A DNA stretch of 64,000 nt from Saccharospirillum sp040881935 (GTDB lineage Bacteria > Pseudomonadota > Gammaproteobacteria > Pseudomonadales > Natronospirillaceae): positions 62,001 to 126,000 of the forward strand of contig NZ_JBBECH010000030.1 of NCBI RefSeq assembly GCF_040881935.1. The letters are read 5' to 3'. How positions within the stretch are numbered: the first letter of the stretch is position 1; every line of letters starts with the position of its first letter. The notes below the pieces were generated by a model that was given only the letters and a program-made list of their open reading frames with translations, did not search any database and was not told the DNA's origin. The translations under genes were made by a program, and so were the position numbers. Positions 45,841-54,359 of the stretch are shown here, one piece after another.

Positions 45841-47328
45841 ATGGCTATGACTAAGATCCGCACCCGTATCGCTCCGTCGCCGACCGGCGACCCGCACGTT
45901 GGCACGGCCTACATTGCCCTGTTTAATCGTGCTTTTGCCAAGAGCCAGGGCGGTGATTTCATTCTACGCATTGAAGACACAGACCAGGTGCGATCAACGC
46001 CAGAGTCCGAAGCCGCGATCCTCAATTCGTTGAACTGGCTGGGGTTAAGCTGGGACGAAGGTCCCGATTGCGGTGGTCCACACGGGCCCTATCGCCAAAG
46101 CGACCGCAAAGCGATATACCAGGATCACGCCGAAACCCTGCTTGAGAACGGTCATGCTTTCCATTGTTTTTGCACCGCTGAACGCCTCAACGAGATGCGC
46201 AAACACCAGCAGGAGCAGGGACTGTCGGGCTACGATGGTCACTGCCTGAACCTCGGTGAGGAAGCGGTCAACACTCGTCTGCAAGCCGGTGAGCCTTCGG
46301 TCGTACGAATGAAAGTGCCGCAGACTGGTCAGTGCGAAGTCGCAGATTTGCTGCGCGACCCGATTGCCATCGAATGGTCGCAGATCGACATGCAGGTATT
46401 GCTCAAATCAGACGGTATGCCAACCTACCACCTGGCCTGTGTGGTCGATGACCACCTGATGGAAATCAGCCACGTATTGCGTGGCGAGGAGTGGATTTCC
46501 TCAACACCGAAGCAGATTCTGTTGTATCAGTACTTCGGCTGGGAACCACCGGTGTTTTGTCATTTGCCGCTGTTGCGCAATGCTGATAAATCGAAACTGA
46601 GCAAGCGCAAGAACCCAACATCGATCGATTACTACCACAGCCTCGGCATTCTGCCGGAAGCGCTGATCAACTTCCTCGGCATGATGGGCTGGACCATGCC
46701 CAACGGCGAAGAAAAGTTCACCCTGGATGACATGATTGCCAACTTTGACGTGAAACGTATTTCGCTAGGCGGACCAGTGTTTGACCCGGAAAAACTAGAC
46801 TGGTTGAACGGTCGCTACCTGCGCGAAGACCTCACGCCGGAGCAACTGCTGCAGCGTCTGCTCGACTGGAAATTCAATGCCGACTACGTCAGCCGTTTTA
46901 TGCCGCTGGTTCAGCAACGCATTGAGCGCCTGAGTGATGTAGCGCCACTGGCCCAGTTTTTCTTCCAGGGCATGCCAACACTGACACCGGCGAGTTTTGA
47001 ATCCGTAAAACTGGATGAAGACACGCTGAAGAAAACCCTGCAGCTGATTCTCTGGAAGCTGGAAGCCCAGCGTCACTGGGGCAAAGATAACATCATGGCC
47101 GATGTAAAAGCCGTAGCCGACCACCTTGAGCTGAAAATGCGCGATGTCATGGCGCCGCTGTTCATCGCCATCACCGGATCGGCAGCCTCGGTCTCGGTAT
47201 TGGACGCCATGAACATCCTCGGTCCGGACATGACCCGGGGACGCTTGCGCCACGCCATCGAGGTTCTGGGCGGTCTGGGCAAGAAGAAACTGAAAAGCCT
47301 GGAAAAGGAACTGTCTGCCATCGGCTAA
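45841..47328 (+). CDS. gltX: glutamyl-tRNA synthetase
   Basis: A 495-residue class I synthetase. The HIGH-type motif HVGT is at 19-22 in APSPTGDPHVGTAY, and the KMSKS-type motif KLSKR is at 252-256. It charges tRNA-Glu, which also feeds tetrapyrrole synthesis. The start at 45841 lies downstream of a good promoter; the longer frame would place the promoter inside the gene. It is followed by tRNA-Ala with its own promoter. Confidence 0.97.
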   Translation: MAMTKIRTRIAPSPTGDPHVGTAYIALFNRAFAKSQGGDFILRIEDTDQVRSTPESEAAILNSLNWLGLSWDEGPDCGGPHGPYRQSDRKAIYQDHAETLLENGHAFHCFCTAERLNEMRKHQQEQGLSGYDGHCLNLGEEAVNTRLQAGEPSVVRMKVPQTGQCEVADLLRDPIAIEWSQIDMQVLLKSDGMPTYHLACVVDDHLMEISHVLRGEEWISSTPKQILLYQYFGWEPPVFCHLPLLRNADKSKLSKRKNPTSIDYYHSLGILPEALINFLGMMGWTMPNGEEKFTLDDMIANFDVKRISLGGPVFDPEKLDWLNGRYLREDLTPEQLLQRLLDWKFNADYVSRFMPLVQQRIERLSDVAPLAQFFFQGMPTLTPASFESVKLDEDTLKKTLQLILWKLEAQRHWGKDNIMADVKAVADHLELKMRDVMAPLFIAITGSAASVSVLDAMNILGPDMTRGRLRHAIEVLGGLGKKKLKSLEKELSAIG

Positions 47329-47376
47329 GGCCGACGGTGCCCGGGTGCAAGTTGTTGAATTAAAAGCAAAAACAGC

Positions 47377-47405
47377 TTGACACCCGGCGGGGCGATTCCT
47401 ATTAT
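47377..47405 (+). promoter_or_regulatory. strong tRNA-Ala promoter
   Basis: A consensus TTGACA (47377-47382), 17 bases, then TATTAT (47400-47405), followed by a GC-rich discriminator (TGCGCGC). The latter is typical of stable-RNA promoters under stringent control. The leader before the tRNA would be about 60 bases. Confidence 0.8.
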
Positions 47406-47470
47406 TGCGCGCAATTCGAGGTGATGCCTTAGAGGCTGTCTGAGAATTACCTGGAAAACACCGAGAAATC

Positions 47471-47546
47471 GGGGCTATAGCTCAGCTGGGAGAGCGCCTG
47501 CATGGCATGCAGGAGGTCTGCGGTTCGATCCCGCATAGCTCCACCA
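47471..47546 (+). tRNA. tRNA-Ala (anticodon GGC)
   Basis: 76 nt with encoded CCA. Acceptor GGGGCTA pairs with TAGCTCC (one G-T). The D arm is GCTC...GAGC, anticodon stem CCTGC/GCAGG with loop ATGGCAT gives anticodon GGC at 47504-47506. T arm TGCGG-TTCGATC-CCGCA follows. It decodes GCC/GCU. It is flanked by a strong promoter and a terminator and so is a single-gene unit. Confidence 0.97.
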
Positions 47547-47559
47547 AATTCTTTAAAAA

Positions 47560-47585
47560 AACCGGTCCTCGCGACCGGTTTTTTT
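47560..47585 (+). terminator. rho-independent terminator after tRNA-Ala
   Basis: AACCGGTC-CTCGC-GACCGGTT is a perfect 8-bp stem followed by seven Ts (47579-47585). Confidence 0.9.
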
Positions 47586-47634
47586 ATGGGTGCGGCGTCG
47601 AGGATCAGTTCCTGGCAGTGGCGTCGGCGCCGAA

Positions 47635-47729
47635 CTGGGTATGCCTCTGCCAGGGTCGGCGTAAACCCGTCCGTGGGGCCAAGGCTTCGGCATCCATGCC
47701 TCAGACTACCCTGGCAGAGGCATACCCAG
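47635..47729 (+). repeat. dispersed structured repeat, copy F (core only)
   Basis: The outer stem is a perfect 21-bp inverted repeat (47635-47655 with 47709-47729), inner part ATGCCTCTGCCAGGG / CCCTGGCAGAGGCAT. The core GTCGGCGTAAACC with CCCGT-CC-GTGGG is kept. The second inner hairpin is altered (GGCA-TCCA-TGCC). No AAGTTTCGGAG-type ends are recognisable. The sequence from 47730 to 47915 shows no other feature. Confidence 0.8.
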
Positions 47730-47915
47730 CCCGGAGCCTAAAACTGTGCCATAGCTGTGAGTGTGCTAATTTGCATCTGGATCATCATCCATAAAGCCTT
47801 TGGTATTCTCCCTGCAGTAGCACATAAGGTCTGCTTGGGCCGGCAAAGGCGTAGAGGTGACTCACCTGCAACCTCCCCAGATAACTCATGGTAGGCCAAC
47901 CACTGGCACCAAAAC

Positions 47916-49721
47916 TCACCACATCCAATTCCGCAACCTAAGCAACAACCGTTCGGGTTCTGACAGCTCGGCGCGCTCGGCCAGTAATTCGGCGAGCAGC
48001 TCAGGTCGGTCGGTGATGATGTTGTCGACGCCCTGATCGATCATTCTCGACATGCTGCGACGGTCGTTGACCGTCCAGACGTGAATCTCCTGGTGTTGCT
48101 GGCGTACGTTGCTGATGCGGGCGGGGCTGATCAGCGCATCTCGCAGTGCCAGTACATCAAAGGGTTGTCCATCGATCGAACCGATTACTGAATGGACCAG
48201 CAGGCTGGTGCGTAATTCGGGAGCCAGTAGTTGTGCCTGGCGCAGCACGGCGGGTTCGAGCGCGGCGAACAAGGTCTGATCGATCATGTCTTCCTGTTCT
48301 AGCGTTTCTATTACCTTGCGCACCAGCCCCGGGCTTTGTGGGCTGGCTTTCACTTCCAGATAGAGAGTTGCGCGGCCGCGCATCAGGTCAATGGCCTCGA
48401 CGAGGGTGGGGATTCGGGTGCCCTCAAACGCCGGGCTAAACCAGCTGCCCGCATCCATTGCCTGTATTTCGGCAAGGGTGAGGTTCCAAACATCTCTCGG
48501 GTCACCGGCGACGCGCAACAGGTCTTTGTCGTGCAATAGTACCAGATGGCCATCGGCGGTCTGCCGTACGTCCAGTTCGACATAGTCGGCGCCGTCATCA
48601 ATGGCATACTCAATAGCCGCCAGTGAATTGTCCGGAGCTTTCAGCGAGCTGCCTCTGTGGGCGGTAATCGCGATATCTTCCGGTGTATTCCAGCTATTGA
48701 ACACAAACCCGACTTGTATCAGCGCCAACAGCACGACGATAAGTTCGATCCCCCAGGCCAGCACGCCTACCTGCCTGGGTTCCGGATCCGGTGGCAGGCC
48801 AACATGGCGGCCCTGGCCGCGTTGATACAACTTCAGAATTACCAGACTGTTCAGGCTGACGCCAATGAAGCCTGCCGCTACCGCGAGCACGGCATAGATG
48901 ATAATCAACAGGATCATGACCGGGATCAGCAGGCTGTAAAACTCGGGCAGAATGGCCAGCAACCCCTTGGCCATCCCTTCGAACACCAGTGCCAGAATCA
49001 CCGGCAGCAGGGCAACACCGCCGCCTGCTGTCAGTAACAGGGCAGCAATGTTGAGTCGTGCACCCCGGCTGAGTTGCGCACTGCGCTTCAGAGCCTGGCG
49101 CGGCGGTAATTCTTCCAGCAGCAGGATCGGCAATGCCAGCACCCAGCGCAGATAGAGACTGCCATTAACCACCGCCATAATTGCAAACATCGCGCCCATG
49201 ATCGCCAGAAAGCCCCAGTAGGCGGGTGGCTTTTCGGTGATCACGTAATACAAATCGTAATCGGTCAGCAGGGTGTTGAACGACAGAATGATGATGAGCA
49301 GAAAGGGGGCGGCCACCAGCAATTGCACGAACACCTGAATACCGGCCAGACGAAGCAGTCTGGGCAGTCGGTGGGCAACCCGCCAGAGCGCACTGGCGGA
49401 GGTGTGAAAGCGATTGTCACGACCGTGCGAGACAATCAGCATCATGCCCGCGTGCTGCAGAAACACGGCCACAATTGCCAGTGTGCCAGACACCAGGATC
49501 CACAACAGGCCCGCCGGTGATATCAGAAACCTGGCCAGATCAACATTGCTGATCAGCGAGGCGTCGGCAAGGTTGACCAAAACCGATAACAGCCAGCCTG
49601 AAACAGGCGACAACAGACTGAAGGCCAGGATGGTAAAATAAACGTGAAACGCCAGCAGGGGACGCCGGTGATAACGCAGGCTGGCTAGCGCATGACGAAA
49701 CAGATGTCGGTTGGTAACCAT
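47916..49721 (-). CDS. membrane-anchored glycerophosphodiester phosphodiesterase
   Basis: A 601-residue protein. I chose the ATG at 49721 (MVTNRHLFRHALASLRYHRR) because GGGAGG precedes it; the longer frame adds 50 atypical residues. The N-terminal 350 residues contain about eight TM helices (the GDPD membrane domain). The C-terminal GDPD domain has AHRGSS, ELDVRQTADGHLVLLHD and the late ITDRPELL motif. It should cleave glycerophosphodiesters to glycerol-3-phosphate and an alcohol near the membrane. No glp or ugp genes are adjacent. Confidence 0.92.
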   Translation of the reverse strand: MVTNRHLFRHALASLRYHRRPLLAFHVYFTILAFSLLSPVSGWLLSVLVNLADASLISNVDLARFLISPAGLLWILVSGTLAIVAVFLQHAGMMLIVSHGRDNRFHTSASALWRVAHRLPRLLRLAGIQVFVQLLVAAPFLLIIILSFNTLLTDYDLYYVITEKPPAYWGFLAIMGAMFAIMAVVNGSLYLRWVLALPILLLEELPPRQALKRSAQLSRGARLNIAALLLTAGGGVALLPVILALVFEGMAKGLLAILPEFYSLLIPVMILLIIIYAVLAVAAGFIGVSLNSLVILKLYQRGQGRHVGLPPDPEPRQVGVLAWGIELIVVLLALIQVGFVFNSWNTPEDIAITAHRGSSLKAPDNSLAAIEYAIDDGADYVELDVRQTADGHLVLLHDKDLLRVAGDPRDVWNLTLAEIQAMDAGSWFSPAFEGTRIPTLVEAIDLMRGRATLYLEVKASPQSPGLVRKVIETLEQEDMIDQTLFAALEPAVLRQAQLLAPELRTSLLVHSVIGSIDGQPFDVLALRDALISPARISNVRQQHQEIHVWTVNDRRSMSRMIDQGVDNIITDRPELLAELLAERAELSEPERLLLRLRNWMW

Positions 49722-49887
49722 AGCCTCCCGGCAAAATACAGTCGATATAGCGGTTGATTCAGCAATAAAATCAGCGATTTTAGAACCCAAACTATACCTG
49801 ATCGGGATGAAAACGTCTCCGCTTCGGTGGGTAGGTGGTATCGTTGCATTCGTCAGTTGAAAAAACCGCAAACAGGAGAATACCGCT

Positions 49888-50715
49888 TTGGTAATGCAGG
49901 GCTCATTTCAGGTAAGGCGGGTGCTGGTGAGCGTTATTCTGGCGATTGTGATCGTGCCTCTGGCCGTTGCCGATCGCTTCGGCCTGGCACTTTCACCGGC
50001 ACAGCTGGATTGGGTTGGGGCCCGAATATACCAGAACGAATGTGCCAGTAGAGCGGAATGTCTGGTGCACTGGAACGAAGGCGAGGCCTTTCCGTCCCTG
50101 GGTATCGGGCACTTTATCTGGTATCCCACCGGTGTGGACGAGCCTTTTGTGGAAAGTTTTCCCGCCTGGGTTCAGTTTGCGCTGGACGCGGTAGATCCGG
50201 TACCTCAGTGGCTGACAGAGCTAACCCCGATGGACGCTCCCTGGCCGAACCGAAACCAGTTTCTGGCGGTTGAAAACGATGCGCGCCTGGCGACATTGCG
50301 TGACTGGCTGGTCGACTCCCAAGGCCTACAAGTGGCCTTTATTCTGGCTCGGGCACAGGCATCACTGGAGCGAGTGATTGAGGCGGCGCCTGTTGAACAG
50401 CAAGCTCGGTTGTCGGGCTATCTGGCCGCCCTCACCGCCACGCCCGGAGGCAGCTACGCACTGATCGATTATGTGAATTTCAAAGGCGAGGGGTTGGCAC
50501 CCGGCGAGGCCTATCAGGGTGAGGGGTGGGGCGTGTTGCAGGTGTTGCAGCAGATGACTTGGTACCCGGAGCACAGGGCCCTGGACGCCTTTCGCCAGGC
50601 CGCCGCCGATGTGCTGACCCGAAGAGCGGCCAATGCGCCCCGGGCTATCGAACGGGATCGCTGGTTACCTGGCTGGCTAAACCGTCTTGAGACGTATAGG
50701 GAACCTCCTTCATAG
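49888..50715 (+). CDS. secreted protein with a lysozyme-like motif
   Basis: A 275-residue protein. The TTG at 49888 has AGGAG nine bases upstream; ATG at 49894 is the alternative. An N-terminal signal or anchor (about 9-28) precedes IYQNECASRAECLVHWNEGE and FPSLGIGHFIWYP (about 67-80). The SLGIGHF segment resembles the T4-type lysozyme motif YTIGIGH, with Glu64/Glu66 just before it as candidate acids and Cys52/Cys58 as a possible disulfide. I do not recognise a named family. It is divergent from the phosphodiesterase gene. Confidence 0.75.
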   Translation: MVMQGSFQVRRVLVSVILAIVIVPLAVADRFGLALSPAQLDWVGARIYQNECASRAECLVHWNEGEAFPSLGIGHFIWYPTGVDEPFVESFPAWVQFALDAVDPVPQWLTELTPMDAPWPNRNQFLAVENDARLATLRDWLVDSQGLQVAFILARAQASLERVIEAAPVEQQARLSGYLAALTATPGGSYALIDYVNFKGEGLAPGEAYQGEGWGVLQVLQQMTWYPEHRALDAFRQAAADVLTRRAANAPRAIERDRWLPGWLNRLETYREPPS

Positions 50716-50956
50716 CGTTTGCCAGAAAATGGTCGACCAAGCCCACCTTTTGACTGAGGCGCCTAGACCTAACCGGGTGTTCGAGTTACCTCTGCATTCT
50801 GCCTGTATTTTTCAAAATGCCTTCTATACTGAGGTTCGGTTCAGTCACGTCCGTTTTTACGGTTGGCAGAGCTGTGTCTAAAACGACGTCGTAGGCCAGG
50901 TTGATGATCAATAGAAGGTGAAGAATCCAAAAAAATGACATAAAAACATCACATTC

Positions 50957-50984
50957 TTGTCATATTTATATTAGATTCTATATT
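50957..50984 (+). promoter_or_regulatory. candidate promoter of the potDABC-type operon
   Basis: TTGTCA (50957-50962), 16 bases, TATATT (50979-50984). The -10 box is overlapped by the palindrome that follows, giving a leader of about 145 bases. Confidence 0.6.
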
Positions 50985-50998
50985 GAACGCTTGTTCAA
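50983..50998. promoter_or_regulatory. palindromic operator over the -10 box
   Basis: TTGAAC-GCTT-GTTCAA is a 16-bp inverted repeat starting in the last two bases of the -10 box. Sites of this shape and position are common for TetR-type repressors. No regulator gene is adjacent, so the protein is unknown. Confidence 0.6.
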
Positions 50999-51138
50999 CA
51001 AAGCGCGTTCAGTCAACTTCGTGCCATACATGCACTGATTCCATGCACTGATTCAAAGATACAGCGTGCAAAGACTGCTTGATAGAACGACTACTCAGAG
51101 AACGACAACCGTTATAGAAAAACAACAGGAGTGGGACC

Positions 51139-52251
51139 ATGACCTTTACAAGACGGAAGTTTATAAAAACATCCATGGCCGCTGGCGCGATTGCCGCCAG
51201 TCCCTTCTACATCAATCGGGCCCTGGCCGAGAGCCAGGAGCTGCGGATCTACGCCTGGGCCGGCTACATCACCGATGAAATGCTGAACGATTTTCGTGAG
51301 AAGACCGGCATCAACGCAACCTTCACACCCTACGGCACCAACGATGAACTGATGAACAGCCTGCGCGCCACCGACGGGTCGGGTTTCGACATCATTATGC
51401 CGACGGTTGACCGGGTACCGGGCTATGTGGATTTTGACCTGGTGCAGGCGCTGGACACCAGCCGCATCAACTGGGACGGCGCTCTGGAAAGCTCGATCGA
51501 AGGCTCAGAAGTAGGTGGCGTGGTCAATGGTGAGCGTTATTTCGCACCGTCCGACTGGGGCACCGAGGCCATTGCTTACCACACCGATTATTCCAGTATC
51601 AACCGTAACAATCTGAGCTATGGCGATTTGTGGAATCCCGACCACGGCACCGGTGTTACTGTGCGCGGCCACTCGGCGCTGATCGGTATCGGCCTGTGGC
51701 TGGAGCAGCAGGGCCGTCTGCCGTTCCCATTGCTGGATATGTTCCAGGGTGAAGCGGCTGCCCGTGCCAACTTTGACGAAATTCTGAAGGTGGCCGTTGA
51801 GCACAAAGGTATGATCGCCCAGTTCTGGAACACTGAAAACGAAGCTCAGGGTGCATTCCGCACCAACGGCGCCGTCGTTGGACAAACCTGGGACAGTACT
51901 GCGTTTAACCTGATCCAGGAAGGTCAGCCGATCGCTTACGCGGCGCCCAAAGAAGGGGCGTTGGCGTGGATGGAAGGTTTCGTTATTCCGAAGAATGCGC
52001 AGAACGTCGATGCGGTGTACGAGTTCATTAACTGGTATTACACCCCTGAAGCGGGTGCCATGTTTGTGAAGGCCACCGGTTACAACTCGACGGCTCGCGG
52101 TGCAGAAGCCCTGCTGCCGCAGGCAACCAAAGATTTCTTCACCAACTCCTACACAGCGCAGGATCTGGCGAACTTGTGGTGGTGGCCCATCCAGGAACCC
52201 TGGTATGTGTCGATCCGCAACGAGTATCAGGACCGGTACTTGTCAGCCTGA
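51139..52251 (+). CDS. potD: polyamine-type ABC transporter substrate-binding protein
   Basis: A 370-residue protein with a twin-arginine signal (TRRKFIKTSMAAGAIAAS, ending around ALA at 31). It has the PotD/PotF binding fold (LRIYAWAGYITDEMLNDFREK near the mature N-terminus; WWPIQEPWY near the end). A Tat signal is unusual for this family, whose members are mostly Sec-exported. The true ligand may be a polyamine or another cation. A stem-loop separates it from the ATPase gene. Confidence 0.9.
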   Translation: MTFTRRKFIKTSMAAGAIAASPFYINRALAESQELRIYAWAGYITDEMLNDFREKTGINATFTPYGTNDELMNSLRATDGSGFDIIMPTVDRVPGYVDFDLVQALDTSRINWDGALESSIEGSEVGGVVNGERYFAPSDWGTEAIAYHTDYSSINRNNLSYGDLWNPDHGTGVTVRGHSALIGIGLWLEQQGRLPFPLLDMFQGEAAARANFDEILKVAVEHKGMIAQFWNTENEAQGAFRTNGAVVGQTWDSTAFNLIQEGQPIAYAAPKEGALAWMEGFVIPKNAQNVDAVYEFINWYYTPEAGAMFVKATGYNSTARGAEALLPQATKDFFTNSYTAQDLANLWWWPIQEPWYVSIRNEYQDRYLSA

Positions 52252-52291
52252 TCGATCTGAACAGACCCGCTCATGTCAGCGGATTTATAAC

Positions 52292-52312
52292 AGCCCCGCC
52301 CAGCGGGGCTTT
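52292..52312 (+). terminator. stem-loop/partial terminator between potD-like and potA-like genes
   Basis: AGCCCCGC-CCA-GCGGGGCT is a perfect 8-bp stem with only a short T-tract (TTGG follows). In binding-protein operons such a structure usually lets the first gene be expressed above the rest, by partial termination or by protecting the upstream mRNA. Confidence 0.65.
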
Positions 52313-52378
52313 GGTCGTTCCGGGATGGAAGACCTGACTATTGTAGGTATCAGGGATGCTTAGATAGGAAGTACTGCT

Positions 52379-53479
52379 ATGGACAGTCGAGTCCATCTTG
52401 ACAACATTTCCATGAAATTCGGCGACTTCACGGCCGTTCAGCCGCTGGATCTGGACATTCAATCCGGTGAGTTTTTCAGTTTTCTGGGCCCGTCGGGCTG
52501 CGGTAAAACCACTTTGCTGAACATTGTCAGCGGTTTTCTCACCCCGACCACCGGGGCCGTTAATATTGGTACCGAACCCATGGCCGCGGTGCCTGCCAAC
52601 AAGCGGCCCACCTCGATGATTTTTCAGAATCTGGCCTTGTTCCCGCTGATGAGCGTGGCGGAAAACATCGAATTCGGTTTGGAAGTGAGAGGCGTTAGTA
52701 AGCCTGAACGCCGCAAGGTATCGGACCGGTTGCTGGAACTGGTGGACTTGCGCGGCAGTGGCCAATACCGGATCGACGATCTGTCCGGTGGACAGAAACA
52801 ACGGGTGGCTATTGCCCGGGCTCTGGCCGTGGAACCTAAAGTCTTGCTGCTGGATGAACCCCTCTCGGCGCTCGACCTGAAACTGCGTCAGCACATGCGT
52901 ACGGAACTGAAAGAAATTCAGCGGCGCACCGAAATTACCTTCATCTACATTACCCACGATCAGGGTGAAGCCCTGACCATGTCGGACCGGGTCGCGGTTA
53001 TGTCGGCGGGTCGGTTGCAGCAGGTCGATACCCCGATTGAACTGTATCGCCAGCCAAAAACCGCCTTTGTGGCCGAGTTTGTCGGTGAAAATAACCGTTT
53101 ATCGGGTAAAGTGGTCTCGGTTGACGGTGAAGAGGTGCTGGTCGACTGTGGCGAAGCAGGGCAGTTCAGAGGTCGGGTCGGGGCAAAGCTTGAGCCGGGC
53201 CAGCCTTGTGGACTTTATGTTCGTCCCGAAAGTCTTCAGGCAGCGACAGCACAGGATGTGAACCGCGTGGATGTCAGTGTCGAAACCGTTAATTTTGAAG
53301 GCGCACACTTAACGCTGGAAACCCGTCATGCCCAGTTGCCGGCAATGATTCACGTTCAGGCCGACCAGCGTGCCTATGGCGGCCAGGTCCAGCAGGGCGC
53401 GTCGCTGTCACTGGGCTTCCAGGTTGCCGAGACCGTGGTATTGCCTGAATACGGCCCCCTGGAGGCAGCGCATGATTAA
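52379..53479 (+). CDS. potA: polyamine-type ABC transporter ATPase
   Basis: A 366-residue ABC ATPase. Walker A GPSGCGKTT is at 37-45, signature DLSGGQKQRVAIARAL and Walker B KVLLLDEPLSALDLK follow, and a C-terminal TOBE domain begins near 280. It is of the PotA/MalK-like class. It overlaps the permease gene by 8 bases. The start is ATG after AGGAAGTACTGCT. Confidence 0.94.
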   Translation: MDSRVHLDNISMKFGDFTAVQPLDLDIQSGEFFSFLGPSGCGKTTLLNIVSGFLTPTTGAVNIGTEPMAAVPANKRPTSMIFQNLALFPLMSVAENIEFGLEVRGVSKPERRKVSDRLLELVDLRGSGQYRIDDLSGGQKQRVAIARALAVEPKVLLLDEPLSALDLKLRQHMRTELKEIQRRTEITFIYITHDQGEALTMSDRVAVMSAGRLQQVDTPIELYRQPKTAFVAEFVGENNRLSGKVVSVDGEEVLVDCGEAGQFRGRVGAKLEPGQPCGLYVRPESLQAATAQDVNRVDVSVETVNFEGAHLTLETRHAQLPAMIHVQADQRAYGGQVQQGASLSLGFQVAETVVLPEYGPLEAAHD

Positions 53480-54359
53480 GCAACTGACCGCTCGTTTCGG
53501 CGGGCCGATGACGCTGGTCGTGCTGCTGTTGTTGTGGTTCTGGCTGATTGTACTGGTGTTGTTGCCGCAACTGATCATGATCGACTACTCGTTCAAACCC
53601 AACCTGATTCCCAGCCAGTACGGTGGCCCTGAAGATGTTTATACGCTGGGCAACTATCAGACCCTGATCAACAACGACATTCACCGCACCATCTTTTTCA
53701 AGACGATCTGGTCCAGCATTCTGGTGACGGTACTGACCTTGATGGTGTCTTATCCGGTGGCGTATTTTCTGGCGCAACTGGCAACTGCCAAACAGGTGAT
53801 GCTGATCGCGCTGTTGCTGGTGATTCCGTATTGGATCAATGAAATCCTGCGCACTTTTTCCTGGTATCTGATTCTGTCGTTTCAGGGGCCACTGAACGCC
53901 TTGCTGCTGGGGTTGGGGTTTATTGACCGGCCCATTCGGTTTTTGTCCGGTGATGGCGGCGTGTTGATCGGTATGGTTTACGCCTACATCTTGTTTATGG
54001 TGTTCCCGTTGTACAACGCCATCGAAAGTCTCGATAACAACCAGGTGCGGGCCGCCCGTAACCTTGGGGCCGGGCTGATTCGCATTCACTGGCGCATTGT
54101 TATTCCACATGCGAAACCCGGCATAGCCACTGGTTGCATTATGGTGTTTATGCTGGCTGCGGGCAGTTACGCGGTACCCGCACTCTTAGGCTCGCCGGGC
54201 AGCCGCTGGTTCACCCAGATCATCTACAACTGGTTCTTTGAAGGAGGCGACTGGAACATGGGGGCGGCCTACGCCTTTGTTCTGCTGATTCTCTGTATTG
54301 GCTTCATCTCAGCCGTGATGAAGGTGTTCCGCATCGGCCTTGGGGATATCGGAAAATGA
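53472..54359 (+). CDS. potB: polyamine-type ABC transporter permease 1
   Basis: A 295-residue protein with six TM helices and the permease EAA-type loop (RAARNLGAGLIRIHWRIVIPHAKPG). The start at 53472 lies in the potA-like stop region; an earlier in-frame Met is inside that gene. It resembles PotB/PotH. It overlaps the next gene by 4 bases (ATGA). Confidence 0.93.
   Translation: MIKQLTARFGGPMTLVVLLLLWFWLIVLVLLPQLIMIDYSFKPNLIPSQYGGPEDVYTLGNYQTLINNDIHRTIFFKTIWSSILVTVLTLMVSYPVAYFLAQLATAKQVMLIALLLVIPYWINEILRTFSWYLILSFQGPLNALLLGLGFIDRPIRFLSGDGGVLIGMVYAYILFMVFPLYNAIESLDNNQVRAARNLGAGLIRIHWRIVIPHAKPGIATGCIMVFMLAAGSYAVPALLGSPGSRWFTQIIYNWFFEGGDWNMGAAYAFVLLILCIGFISAVMKVFRIGLGDIGK

Larger units (their letters stand above)
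50716..51138. other. 423-base control region upstream of the potD-like gene
   Basis: AT-rich towards its 3' end. It contains a promoter (50957-50984) and an overlapping palindrome (50983-50998). TATACT at 50825-50830 is a second -10-like box without a good -35. I see no coding sequence. Confidence 0.65.

Noticed and set aside
9971..47729. Repeats considered as a CRISPR array
   Set aside because: The copies are kilobases apart, about 180 bp long and individually palindromic, without spacers or cas genes.
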